Part shown: positions 4,923 through 10,738 of the stretch, in pieces
Layout of the letters: the number at the start of each line of letters is the position of its first letter
Numbering within the stretch: position 1 is the first letter of the stretch
Origin: an uncultured Bacteroidales bacterium
Lineage (GTDB): Bacteria > Bacteroidota > Bacteroidia > Bacteroidales > Paludibacteraceae
Length of the DNA stretch: 10,738 bases
Assembly (NCBI GenBank): GCA_946619625.1
Contig: CAMOMF010000191.1
Span: 1 to 10,738, forward strand
Direction of reading: 5' to 3'
Translations under genes and position numbers: made by a program
The notes under the pieces: model-generated
The model's database searches: none
Told to the model about the DNA's origin: nothing
What the model saw: the letters and a program-made list of their open reading frames with translations, nothing else

Positions 4923-6329
4923 ATGAAACGATTTTTGGTAGTAGTGACGGCTGTGCTGTGCATGATGAGTGCATGGGCGCAGGCGAAGTATGTGTTCTAC
5001 CTGATTGGCGACGGCATGGGTCCGAACCAAGTGCTGGCAACAGAGATGTATCTGGCGGAGCTGGGCGGACAGATCGGACGCAAGCAGTTGTGTATGACGC
5101 AGTTGCCCTATTCGGGACAGTTGGGCACCTTCAGTACCAGTAACAGCATCACGGACTCGTCGGCGGCCGGCACCTGTCTGGCATCGGGACACAAAACCAA
5201 CAACGGCACTCTGGGGCTGGACGACAAAGGTGCGCCGGTGAAGACTATCGCTGAAAGGCTTCATGACGAAGGCTGGGCGGTGGGAATCATGACCTCTGTG
5301 TCGATTGACCATGCCACACCTGCGGCGTTCTATGCACATGTGCCCAAGCGCAACATGTACTACGAAATAGGCAGGCAGTTGGCTGAGTCGGGCTTTGAGT
5401 TCTTCGGCGGAGCCACGTTCTACCAGCCCTATCCGAAGGATGCGCCCGATGGGGGACCGAACGTGTACGAGCTGTGCGAGAAAGCCGGTTATACGTTCGC
5501 CCGCGGACTGAAAGAGTACGAAGAGAGAAGAGGCGTAGAGCGGCTTATCCTGATACAGGAGCATGAAGGACGTGACAAGAACTACCTGGGTACGGGCATG
5601 ATTCCATACGGTATCAACAAGAAAGAGGGCGACCTGACCCTGCAGCAGATAACGGCGTCTGCCATCGATTTCCTGAGCCGGCAGAAACGCCCCTTCTTCA
5701 TGATGGTGGAGGGCGGTGCCATCGACTGGGCATGCCATGACAACGACGCCGCCACCGTTATCGGCGATGTGCTGGAGTTTGACGCCGCCATCAGGGAGGT
5801 CGTCCGTTTCTACAAACAACACCCCGATGAGACGTTGATTGTCATCACTGCGGACCACGAGACCGGCGGTATGGCATTGGGCAACTCGGACTACACCCTC
5901 AACCTGCAGGCGCTGCAGCACCAGAAGATATCATTGTCCGAACTGTCCAACCAAGTGAAAGCCATGCACCAGACGTACGGCAAGAAACTGAAATGGCAGC
6001 AAGTGAAGGACTTGTTCACCGCGCAGTTGGGACTGTACGACGCAGTACCCGTGACGGCGGAAGAGGACGCCGAACTGAAGGCGCTGTTCAACGACATGCT
6101 CAAGAACAAGAGTGCCGACAAGAAGACGCTCTATTCGTCCCTGTCCTCCCTCTCCGCCAAGGCGGTGAGTCTGCTGGACAAAAAAGCCAAGGTAGGCTGG
6201 ACGACCGGCTCGCACAGCGCGGCTGCGGTGCCTCTGTTCGCTATCGGAGTGGGCGCTGAGCGTTTCACCGGATGGCACGACAACTCAGAGGTTGCCCCCC
6301 TGATTATGAAAGCAACAGGTTGCAAATAA
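4923..6329 (+). CDS. Secreted alkaline phosphatase
   Basis: This 468-residue enzyme opens with a Sec signal peptide (MKRFLVVVTAVLCMMSAWAQA), so it acts in the periplasm on phosphomonoesters. PhoA-superfamily metal and catalytic motifs are all visible. LIGDGMG (D about 30) binds metal. TDSSAAGT holds the nucleophile Ser (about 79), equivalent to DSA in E. coli PhoA. SGHKTNNGTLG and DHATPAAFYAHV (His about 129) follow. MVEGGAIDWACHDND carries Glu, Asp and His ligands near 262-271, and VITADHETGG (Asp/His about 310-311) and the late GSHSAAAVPLFA complete the zinc sites. A roughly 100-residue insert between the last two motifs forms a helical segment typical of this branch. It follows ackA by 115 bp with no clear promoter of its own, so it may be read through from pta-ackA. 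No pho-box-like sequence is recognised. Confidence 0.93.
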   Translation: MKRFLVVVTAVLCMMSAWAQAKYVFYLIGDGMGPNQVLATEMYLAELGGQIGRKQLCMTQLPYSGQLGTFSTSNSITDSSAAGTCLASGHKTNNGTLGLDDKGAPVKTIAERLHDEGWAVGIMTSVSIDHATPAAFYAHVPKRNMYYEIGRQLAESGFEFFGGATFYQPYPKDAPDGGPNVYELCEKAGYTFARGLKEYEERRGVERLILIQEHEGRDKNYLGTGMIPYGINKKEGDLTLQQITASAIDFLSRQKRPFFMMVEGGAIDWACHDNDAATVIGDVLEFDAAIREVVRFYKQHPDETLIVITADHETGGMALGNSDYTLNLQALQHQKISLSELSNQVKAMHQTYGKKLKWQQVKDLFTAQLGLYDAVPVTAEEDAELKALFNDMLKNKSADKKTLYSSLSSLSAKAVSLLDKKAKVGWTTGSHSAAAVPLFAIGVGAERFTGWHDNSEVAPLIMKATGCK

Positions 6330-6350
6330 TGAAAATAACCAATAAAGACA

Positions 6351-6466
6351 ACAGATTGTTAACTCGTTAAAATATAATAATGATGAAGTCTTTCGCAAGG
6401 CGAGTGTAAGTCTTGCTTACCCGACTCGCCGCAGCAAAGACTGCAGATTTTTAACTCGTTAAAAAT
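6351..6466 (+). repeat. Duplicated leader module, copy 2 (upstream of the M13 peptidase gene)
   Basis: The order is as in copy 1. An AT hairpin TTAAC-TC-GTTAA (6359-6370) comes first, then a mini-ORF at 6380-6409. The large hairpin has arms AGTCTTTCGC (6387-6396)/GCAAAGACT (6434-6442), GGCGAGT (6399-6405)/ACTCGCC (6424-6430) and GTAAG (6406-6410)/CTTAC (6416-6420). The final AT hairpin ATTTTTAA-CTCG-TTAAAAAT (6447-6466) ends on the base before the ATG at 6467. The first and last hairpins are themselves direct repeats (CAGATT.TTAACTCGTTAA) flanking the large hairpin. Confidence 0.8.
6380..6409 (+). CDS. Upstream mini-ORF (MMKSFARRV) in the peptidase gene leader
   Basis: ATG-ATG-AAG-TCT-TTC-GCA-AGG-CGA-GTG-TAA encodes a 9-residue basic peptide, or 8 residues if the second ATG at 6383 is used. 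It matches the MKFLARRV mini-ORF before ackA, with the same stop position inside the large hairpin. Too short for any domain analysis; expression is inferred only from the conserved layout. Confidence 0.4.
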   Translation: MMKSFARRV

Positions 6467-8473
6467 ATGAAAAAGAGTGTTTTTTTGATGGCATTAGTAA
6501 TGATGACAATGGGATGCAGTAAACAACAGACAACAGGATTGGACCTGACCAATCTGGACACCACCGCAGTGGCGCAGAATGATTTCTATCAGTACGCCTG
6601 CGGAGGCTGGATGGAAAAGAACCCGCTCACGGCAGAGTACAGCCGATACGGCTCGTTTGACGTGGTACGCGAAGAGAACAACAACCGCTTGAACGAACTG
6701 ATTGGTTCTATTGCCAAGGACCAACATCCGCAGGGCAGTATCGAGCAAAAAATCGGTGACCTGTACAACATGGCGATGGACACTGCCCGTCGTGACACCG
6801 AAGGAGTAGAGGCGGTACGCCCCGCCTTGGACGAACTATGGGCGGTGCAGGACAGAGCGGAACTGAGCGCCTTGCTGGGCAAGTCCATGCACTATGGTAT
6901 CTGGGGCATGTATGTGGACGCCGACGAGATGAACTCCACCATGAATATCCTCAAGGAGTGCCAGGGCGGTTTTGCTTTGGGGGAGAAAGAGTACTATGTG
7001 GATGAAGACGAGGAGACCTTGCGCATCCGTAACGCCTACGTCAAGCACGTAGCCAACATGTTCCGCCTGTTCGGGTTTGACGACGCCGAGGCGAAAGCAC
7101 AGACTGTGCTCCGCCTGGAGACGCGTCTTGCCAAGGCGGCGAAAGACAATGTGCAGTTGCGCGACCCCCAAGCCAACTACAACAAGATGAGTATCGCCGA
7201 ACTCAAGACCCTTGTCCCCGAGGTGGACTGGGACGCTTTCTTCCAGGCAATGGAGATACATACGGACAGCCTGTCCGTCGGACAGATCGAGCACCTGAAA
7301 GAGGCGGGCAAGATGCTGGCGGAAGAGCCGCTTGAGGACCTGAAAGTGCTGTTCACGCACCAGACTATCCAAGGCGCTTCCAGTGCGCTCACCAGCGAGA
7401 TCTATGCCGAGTCGTTCGACTTCTGGGGACGTACCCTCAGCGGCAAAGAGGAACCCAAGCCCCTGTGGAAACGTGCGGTGGGCGTTGTAAACGGCACGCT
7501 GGGCGAGGCGGTCGGTCAGATGTACGTGGCGAAGTATTTCCCCGCCGAGAACAAAGAGCGCATGCTGCAACTGGTGAAGAACCTGCAAGTGGCACTGCGC
7601 GAGCGTATTGACGCACAGGAATGGATGAGCGACGAGACACGTGCCAAAGCGCATGAGAAACTGGCGGCGTTTGTGGTGAAGATCGGTTATCCCGACAAGT
7701 GGCGCGACTATACCGCTCTGCAGATCGACCCGAAGCTCACTTATTTCGAGAACCTGATGCGTGCTGCCAAGTTCGAGCAGGACTACAGCCTCAGTTTCCT
7801 TGACAAGCCGGTGGACAAACAGCAGTGGTACATGACCCCGCAGACCGTGAACGCATACTACAACCCCTCCAGCAACGAGATCTGTTTCCCTGCCGGTATC
7901 CTGCAATATCCGTTCTTCGACATGCAGGCGGACGATGCGTTCAACTATGGTGCCATCGGAGTGGTCATTGGGCACGAGATGACGCACGGTTTCGACGACC
8001 AAGGTGCGCAGTTCGACAAGGACGGCAACCTGAACATGTGGTGGACGGAAGAGGATTTCGCCCGCTTCCAGGAGCGCACAAAGGTGATGGCGGATTTCTT
8101 CGATGGAATAGAGGTCGCACCGGGCGTGCATGCCAACGGACGCTTTACGCTTGGCGAAAATATCGCCGACCACGGCGGTCTGGAGATCAGCCACCGCGCT
8201 TTTCTGAACGCACAACGTGCCGCCGACAAACCGCTGCAGACGGTCGATGGTTTCACTCCCGACCAGCGTTTCTTCCTGGCATACGCCAATGTGTGGGCGG
8301 GCAATATCCGTCCAGAGGAGATACTGAACCTCACCAAGAGCGACCCTCACTCGCTGGGACGCTGGCGTGTGAACGGCGCACTGCCGCATATTGACGCATG
8401 GTACGAGGCATGGAACGTAACCGAGGAGTCGCCTATGTACGTCGCTCCCGACAAGCGCGTCCGCGTCTGGTAA
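6467..8473 (+). CDS. M13-family zinc metallopeptidase lipoprotein (PepO/neprilysin-like)
   Basis: The 668-residue protein begins MKKSVFLMALVMMTMGCSKQ, a lipoprotein signal with Cys17 as the lipidated residue, so it is membrane-anchored in the cell envelope. The N-terminal M13 domain starts at DFYQYACGGWMEKNPL. The C-terminal catalytic domain has NAYYNPSSNEICFPAGILQ, the zinc motif GHEMTHGFDDQG (His503, Glu504, His507) and ENIADHGG with the third ligand Glu564 and Asp568. GNIRPEE and VNGALPHIDAW follow, as usual for the substrate pocket. The protein ends RVRVW, lacking the Cys of the eukaryotic CxxW tail, as is common in bacteria. The family cleaves oligopeptides on the amino side of hydrophobic residues. 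Its start codon abuts an AT hairpin of the duplicated leader module, and the NlpC/P60 gene follows after 37 bp, suggesting an operon. Confidence 0.95.
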   Translation: MKKSVFLMALVMMTMGCSKQQTTGLDLTNLDTTAVAQNDFYQYACGGWMEKNPLTAEYSRYGSFDVVREENNNRLNELIGSIAKDQHPQGSIEQKIGDLYNMAMDTARRDTEGVEAVRPALDELWAVQDRAELSALLGKSMHYGIWGMYVDADEMNSTMNILKECQGGFALGEKEYYVDEDEETLRIRNAYVKHVANMFRLFGFDDAEAKAQTVLRLETRLAKAAKDNVQLRDPQANYNKMSIAELKTLVPEVDWDAFFQAMEIHTDSLSVGQIEHLKEAGKMLAEEPLEDLKVLFTHQTIQGASSALTSEIYAESFDFWGRTLSGKEEPKPLWKRAVGVVNGTLGEAVGQMYVAKYFPAENKERMLQLVKNLQVALRERIDAQEWMSDETRAKAHEKLAAFVVKIGYPDKWRDYTALQIDPKLTYFENLMRAAKFEQDYSLSFLDKPVDKQQWYMTPQTVNAYYNPSSNEICFPAGILQYPFFDMQADDAFNYGAIGVVIGHEMTHGFDDQGAQFDKDGNLNMWWTEEDFARFQERTKVMADFFDGIEVAPGVHANGRFTLGENIADHGGLEISHRAFLNAQRAADKPLQTVDGFTPDQRFFLAYANVWAGNIRPEEILNLTKSDPHSLGRWRVNGALPHIDAWYEAWNVTEESPMYVAPDKRVRVW

Positions 8474-8510
8474 TTACTTAGTCCCTTGGTCCTTAGAAAT
8501 CACGAAAAAA

Positions 8511-9335
8511 ATGTCCAAAGGAATTATTCTGCATAGTGTAGTACCGCTTCGCGGGGAGAGCAGTGAATGCGCCGAACAACTGACGCAACTGCTCTTCGGC
8601 GAAACGGTCGAGGTGCTGGAAGAAGCGGAACGCTGGATACGCGTGCGCAACGATGCCGACGGTATGACCGGTTGGGTCGATTTCAAGATGCTCACGAAGA
8701 TGACAGACGACGAGTATGCCGACTACAGCGAACGCCTCAGCAACAGCACCGCTTACGTCCGAATGCCCATGGCGTTTGCCCTGAGCCGCAACAACGGTCA
8801 GACACTGCCCCTCACCGCAGGCACGCGCCTGTGTGGCTATAAGGTGGAAGGGCAGAGCGGCTCGTTCGAGGTGCTGGGCGTACCTTTCTCTATCGACCCG
8901 GGTATGGTGTTGCAGGCACCGATGCCTCTTACGGAAGACTCGCTCAAGGTCCTCAGCCGTTTCCTGCTGAACACCCCCTACCTGTGGGGCGGCAAGAACG
9001 CGCTGGGCATGGACTGCTCGGGACTGACGCAAGTGCTGATGAGCATGATGGGCGTCAGCCTGCTGAGAAACGCCTCCGAGCAGGCGACGCAGGGCGAAGA
9101 AGTGGCTTCGCTGGAGCAAAGCAAGCCATGCGACCTCGTCTTCTTCGACAAAAACGGCAGGGTGACGCACGTCGGCATCCTGCTTTCCAAACAATTGGTG
9201 CTGCACTGCTCCGGTCGGGTGAAAGTGGAGAAAATAGACGAAGAGGGCATTGTCTCCTCGGAGAACAACACCCTCTATCATGTCGGCGACCACACCCACC
9301 ACCTGTGCAGTATTAGGAGGTTTGCCTCACTTTAA
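8511..9335 (+). CDS. NlpC/P60 peptidase with N-terminal SH3-like domains
   Basis: This 274-residue protein has two parts. Residues about 1-135 contain SH3-like segments (VPLRGESSECAEQLTQLLFG, then WIRVRNDADGMTGWVDFKML, and a second unit ending near PFSIDPG). Residues about 145-274 are an NlpC/P60 papain-fold domain: PYLWGGKNALGMDCSGLTQ with nucleophile Cys169, VTHVGILL with His220 and LVLHCSGRV with a third polar residue, His232. This layout matches gamma-D-glutamyl-L-diamino-acid endopeptidases (dipeptidyl-peptidase VI/YkfC type), which trim murein peptides after the L-Ala-D-Glu position. No signal peptide is visible (MSKGIILHSVVPLR), so it probably works in the cytoplasm on recycled muropeptides. 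It follows the M13 peptidase gene by 37 bp with no promoter between them. Confidence 0.9.
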   Translation: MSKGIILHSVVPLRGESSECAEQLTQLLFGETVEVLEEAERWIRVRNDADGMTGWVDFKMLTKMTDDEYADYSERLSNSTAYVRMPMAFALSRNNGQTLPLTAGTRLCGYKVEGQSGSFEVLGVPFSIDPGMVLQAPMPLTEDSLKVLSRFLLNTPYLWGGKNALGMDCSGLTQVLMSMMGVSLLRNASEQATQGEEVASLEQSKPCDLVFFDKNGRVTHVGILLSKQLVLHCSGRVKVEKIDEEGIVSSENNTLYHVGDHTHHLCSIRRFASL

Positions 9336-9344
9336 TAATCAAAT

Positions 9345-9701
9345 TCATTTCTCCAATCCGAGAGCAGATGAGAAGCGCATAACAGCTGAGAGCAAAAGAC
9401 TCATTAACCGGCTACTTTCAATCATCAATCCACAGAAGTCGCTCCCTACTAAAGCAGAGGACTTCACTAACGATGTGGCTGATATGGACACCCCTGCTGG
9501 AACTATCTGGAGGATGGATTGTATGCTACCAAAGGCATTAATAGTCGCACCAAATAGACCATAAAAACAGTCTCTGTTGTCACACGTGTTGTCAACAGGA
9601 TAATTTTCTTTTACTTTTTTCATTTTATCCGCATAATCGGAACGTACTGAAAAATAAGTGCGTTCCGATTTTTCTTTATACTTATTCCTACTTGGTCTCA
9701 C
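9345..9701 (-). CDS. Doubtful hypothetical ORF
   Basis: The frame is open for 118 codons from GTG at 9701, with an internal ATG at 9623 giving 92 codons (MKKVKENYPVDNTCDNRDCF and onward). The C-terminal 60 residues are rich in Ser, Leu, Val and Ile and could form one membrane segment, but no family is recognised. Against it: the opposite strand is open over the same stretch, a strong palindrome lies inside the frame, and no TAnnTTTG promoter is seen upstream. It ends 9 bp from the 3' end of the convergent NlpC gene. Listed because it is the only long frame in this spacer; the short form from 9623, downstream of the palindrome, is the more plausible version. Confidence 0.2.
   Translation of the reverse strand: MRPSRNKYKEKSERTYFSVRSDYADKMKKVKENYPVDNTCDNRDCFYGLFGATINAFGSIQSILQIVPAGVSISATSLVKSSALVGSDFCGLMIESSRLMSLLLSAVMRFSSALGLEK
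9635..9677 (+). terminator. Terminator-like hairpin with T-tract
   Basis: AATCGGAACG (9635-9644) pairs perfectly with CGTTCCGATT (9661-9670), and the stem can extend inward through ACT/AGT with one G-T pair. TTTCTTT follows on the plus strand. It is the first good terminator candidate after the peptidase/NlpC unit, although 300 nt downstream of the last stop. Confidence 0.55.
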
Positions 9702-9815
9702 ATTCTTGTTGTCATTTCTTTCTTATTTGACAACAGAAACAGGCTCATTTTCCCCTCTTATGGAAACGCGTCCAAAATGACGGCGGTTGTTCAACTGTCA
9801 TAAACAAAAACAGCA

Positions 9816-10079
9816 ATGAAGACTAAAAAACGAATTCTTATCACCATCCCGTTTCGGGATACGGAGGAGTTGCAGCGGGCGAAAGCAGCGGTGCTGTACC
9901 ATTTAGAGACGCTGGAACCGGACCTGTCGGTCAAGGGCGGTACGCTCACCGTTCGCGTGGTGCCGATAGACCCTTCGCTCTTTTATCCCGAAGAAGCCCG
10001 TGACATCATCCGTCTGACACTTGCCCAATCGCTCACATTCATCCCTGCGTGGACATGTGAACTTGAGGACAATAAATAA
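9816..10079 (+). CDS. Small hypothetical protein (87 aa)
   Basis: I do not recognise a family. The protein starts MKTKKRILITIPFRDTEELQ and has a likely strand (RILITIPF), a helix (TEELQRAKAAVLYHLETLE), a strand (GTLTVRVVPID) and a C-terminal helix ending in an acidic tail (ELEDNK): a compact alpha/beta fold of cytoplasmic type, with no signal or membrane segment. GC content and codon use match the neighbouring genes and fall off sharply in the flanking AT-rich spacers, which supports real coding. The ATG is preceded by the A-rich tract AAACAAAAACAGCA, as expected for this phylum. The next gene follows after 36 bp, so the two are probably co-transcribed and end at the terminator at 10444. Confidence 0.75.
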   Translation: MKTKKRILITIPFRDTEELQRAKAAVLYHLETLEPDLSVKGGTLTVRVVPIDPSLFYPEEARDIIRLTLAQSLTFIPAWTCELEDNK

Positions 10080-10115
10080 CCAATTAAATTATTAACCAAT
10101 TAAAAATTTTTTATT

Positions 10116-10445
10116 ATGTCTCGTAAGTATGACAAAGTGGTATTTGAGTACCCCGTGAAAGAGATCCACGGCAAACCCTGTTCTCACACCAAAACCTATT
10201 TCGGTATCAACGGCTTCACCAAGAAACCCTACATCTCCAAGTTGTGTTACCCCTCGGACGTGGTCACCGCTGCGATGGAGCAGCACCGCGCCAAGTTCAA
10301 GGCGGCTTCCGACTACGCGAAGACTGTCGCTGCCGATGCACAGCGCCGCGCTGCCGCAGAGGTACGCTTCGCGGCCCAGTCGAAGTATATGACTCTCCGC
10401 ACCTTCCTTGTCGCAGAAAGCATGGCAGGGAACGAGGTAGCGTAA
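10116..10445 (+). CDS. Small basic hypothetical protein (109 aa)
   Basis: I do not recognise a family. MSRKYDKVVFEYPVKEIHGK begins an N-terminal half rich in Lys, Tyr and aromatic residues, with two Cys (PCSHTKTYF and SKLCYPSD) that might bind metal or form a pair. The C-terminal half (about 50-109) is a long Ala/Arg/Lys-rich helix (AAMEQHRAKFKAASDYAKTV, then ADAQRRAAAEVRFAAQSKYM), possibly a coiled coil or nucleic-acid-binding surface. No signal peptide is present. It follows the 87-residue gene by 36 bp, a spacer with a duplicated AACCAATTAAA sequence and an AT-rich initiation region. A strong terminator overlaps its stop codon, so it ends the unit. Confidence 0.78.
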   Translation: MSRKYDKVVFEYPVKEIHGKPCSHTKTYFGINGFTKKPYISKLCYPSDVVTAAMEQHRAKFKAASDYAKTVAADAQRRAAAEVRFAAQSKYMTLRTFLVAESMAGNEVA

Positions 10446-10480
10446 AAGAGCCAGGGGGCTCGACGCCCCCGACTCTTTTT
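10444..10480 (+). terminator. Strong intrinsic terminator
   Basis: AAAAGAG (10444-10450) and GGGGGC (10454-10459) pair with GCCCCC (10465-10470) and CTCTTTT (10473-10479) around loop TCGAC, with a T5 tail. It begins at the stop codon of the 109-residue gene. The A-tract and T-tract on the two sides allow some function in both directions. Confidence 0.9.
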
Positions 10481-10617
10481 CAGGAGTTATCAATTTGTTT
10501 GAATTTGTTTGAAGTTGTTTGATGCCCTGCGGGCGTTTGATGTTGTTTGATGTTGTTTGATATTGTTTCTTTCCTCGCTGAGCTTCGGACGATTGCTTCG
10601 CGTGCACTCCTGAAAAA
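10476..10617. repeat. 142-bp segment bounded by perfect 12-bp inverted repeats
   Basis: TTTTTCAGGAGT (10476-10487) and ACTCCTGAAAAA (10606-10617) are exact inverted copies. The left copy contains the T-tail of the preceding terminator. Inside lie the 10-bp tandem repeats and a GC-rich stretch. The segment has no ORF of its own and resembles a small non-autonomous element or an extended regulatory hairpin. No flanking target-site duplication is evident. Confidence 0.5.
10495..10570. repeat. 10-bp tandem repeats (TTGTTTGANN) around a small hairpin
   Basis: Units start at 10495, 10505 and 10515, then after the hairpin GCCC-TGC-GGGC and a partial unit at 10536, again at 10543 and 10553, with a decayed unit at 10563. 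The consensus is TTGTTTGA followed by two variable bases. The 10-bp spacing places each unit on the same face of the helix, as in arrays bound by a protein. It is too short and lacks unique spacers, so it is not a CRISPR array. Confidence 0.75.
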
Positions 10618-10651
10618 TGAATAAATAACTAAATAAATGAGAAAATTGTAA

Positions 10652-10738
10652 ATGAAAAAATATGAAAATCTCCTTTGGTGTATAGTTGTGCTGCTTATCG
10701 CGCTTGTTCTGTGTCTTGCGCTCTCTTCGTGCAATGTC
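10652..10738 (+). CDS. Small lipoprotein, N-terminal part (cut by the window end)
   Basis: The 29 visible codons start MKKYENLLWCIVVLLIALVL and continue CLALSSCNV. This is a signal sequence with a strongly hydrophobic core and a lipobox LSSC, so the Cys at 27 would be lipidated and the product anchored in the envelope. What follows lies outside the window, so the family cannot be named. It could be a very short membrane protein of the kind Bacteroidota place beside amidase genes, but this is a guess. The start at 10652 directly follows the stop of a 4-residue mini-ORF (10637-10651). Confidence 0.65.
   Translation, partial: MKKYENLLWCIVVLLIALVLCLALSSCNV

Larger units (their letters stand above)
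9336..9815. other. 480-bp intergenic region with repeated TGTTGTCA motifs
   Basis: No convincing gene is seen here. The octamer TGTTGTCA occurs at 9575-9582, 9587-9594 and 9707-9714, and inverted as TGACAACA at 9728-9735. The last two make a 28-bp inverted repeat with a T-rich centre, and the second lies in the palindrome TGTTG-T-CAACA. A terminator-like hairpin is at 9635-9677. A plus-strand frame is open without a start from the end of the NlpC gene to 9564, and a minus-strand frame is open from 9701 to 9345. Neither resembles a family I know. No consensus promoter for the gene at 9816 was found. Confidence 0.5.

Noticed and set aside
4797..5921. Long minus-strand frame opposite the alkaline phosphatase gene
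   Set aside because: The opposite strand encodes an unmistakable enzyme with all catalytic motifs; this frame has none.
6836..8389. Long minus-strand frame opposite the M13 peptidase gene
   Set aside because: It is a by-product of GC-rich third positions in a certain gene; His/Val/Leu-rich with no motif.
9250..9564. Plus-strand open frame running out of the 3' end of the NlpC/P60 gene
   Set aside because: Most of the 5' half overlaps the certain gene in another frame, and the part beyond it has no start codon with a plausible initiation region and no known family.
10495..10570. CRISPR array
   Set aside because: Units are 10 bp with no unique spacers, and no cas genes are present in the window.
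10092..10607. 171-codon minus-strand frame covering the decamer repeats and the 109-residue gene
   Set aside because: Its N-terminal part is just the translated decamer repeat and terminator, and the rest is antisense to a gene with better coding character.

Overview
The window looks like chromosomal DNA of a Bacteroidota organism, most likely Bacteroidales and possibly Prevotellaceae-like. Three clear promoters have the Bacteroidota form (TTTG or CTTG, about 20 bp, TAnnTTTG). Start codons sit behind A/T-rich tracts with no recognisable Shine-Dalgarno. The gene products (short Pta plus AckA, an M13 peptidase lipoprotein, an NlpC/P60 endopeptidase with an SH3-like N-terminus, an OmpA-LysM protein) fit that phylum. 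Genus is inferred only.

Left part (1-1493, minus strand): the 5' end of typA/bipA (cut by the window edge), a tRNA with anticodon CAT, and a secreted OmpA/LysM protein whose stop lies only 11 nt before the tRNA. Middle spacer (1494-2473): two convergent copies of a nearly identical promoter, with the minus copy driving ompA-lysM and the plus copy a small antitoxin-like gene. That gene overlaps by ATGA a 27-codon ORF that looks like the stump of a RelE/ParE-type toxin. A GC-rich palindromic element follows, then a third copy of the same promoter, which drives pta.

Central part (2474-4807): pta and ackA, the acetyl-CoA/acetyl-phosphate/acetate pathway that makes ATP during fermentation. A secreted alkaline phosphatase (4923-6329), an M13 metallopeptidase lipoprotein (6467-8473) and an NlpC/P60 muropeptide peptidase (8511-9335) follow on the same strand.

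The most striking structure is a duplicated leader module in front of ackA and again in front of the M13 peptidase gene. Each copy holds an AT hairpin, a tiny upstream ORF encoding MK(F/S)(L/F)ARRV, a large GC-rich hairpin in which that ORF terminates, and a second AT hairpin that ends exactly one base before the gene's ATG. The two copies differ by changes that keep base pairing, including one compensatory pair swap. It could be a translational attenuator or a transcribed repeat family.

Right part (9336-10738): a 480-bp spacer with four copies of TGTTGTCA and a terminator-like hairpin, two small unrecognised genes in a likely operon, a strong intrinsic terminator, a 142-bp segment bounded by 12-bp inverted repeats and containing 10-bp tandem repeats, and the start of a small lipoprotein gene cut by the window end.
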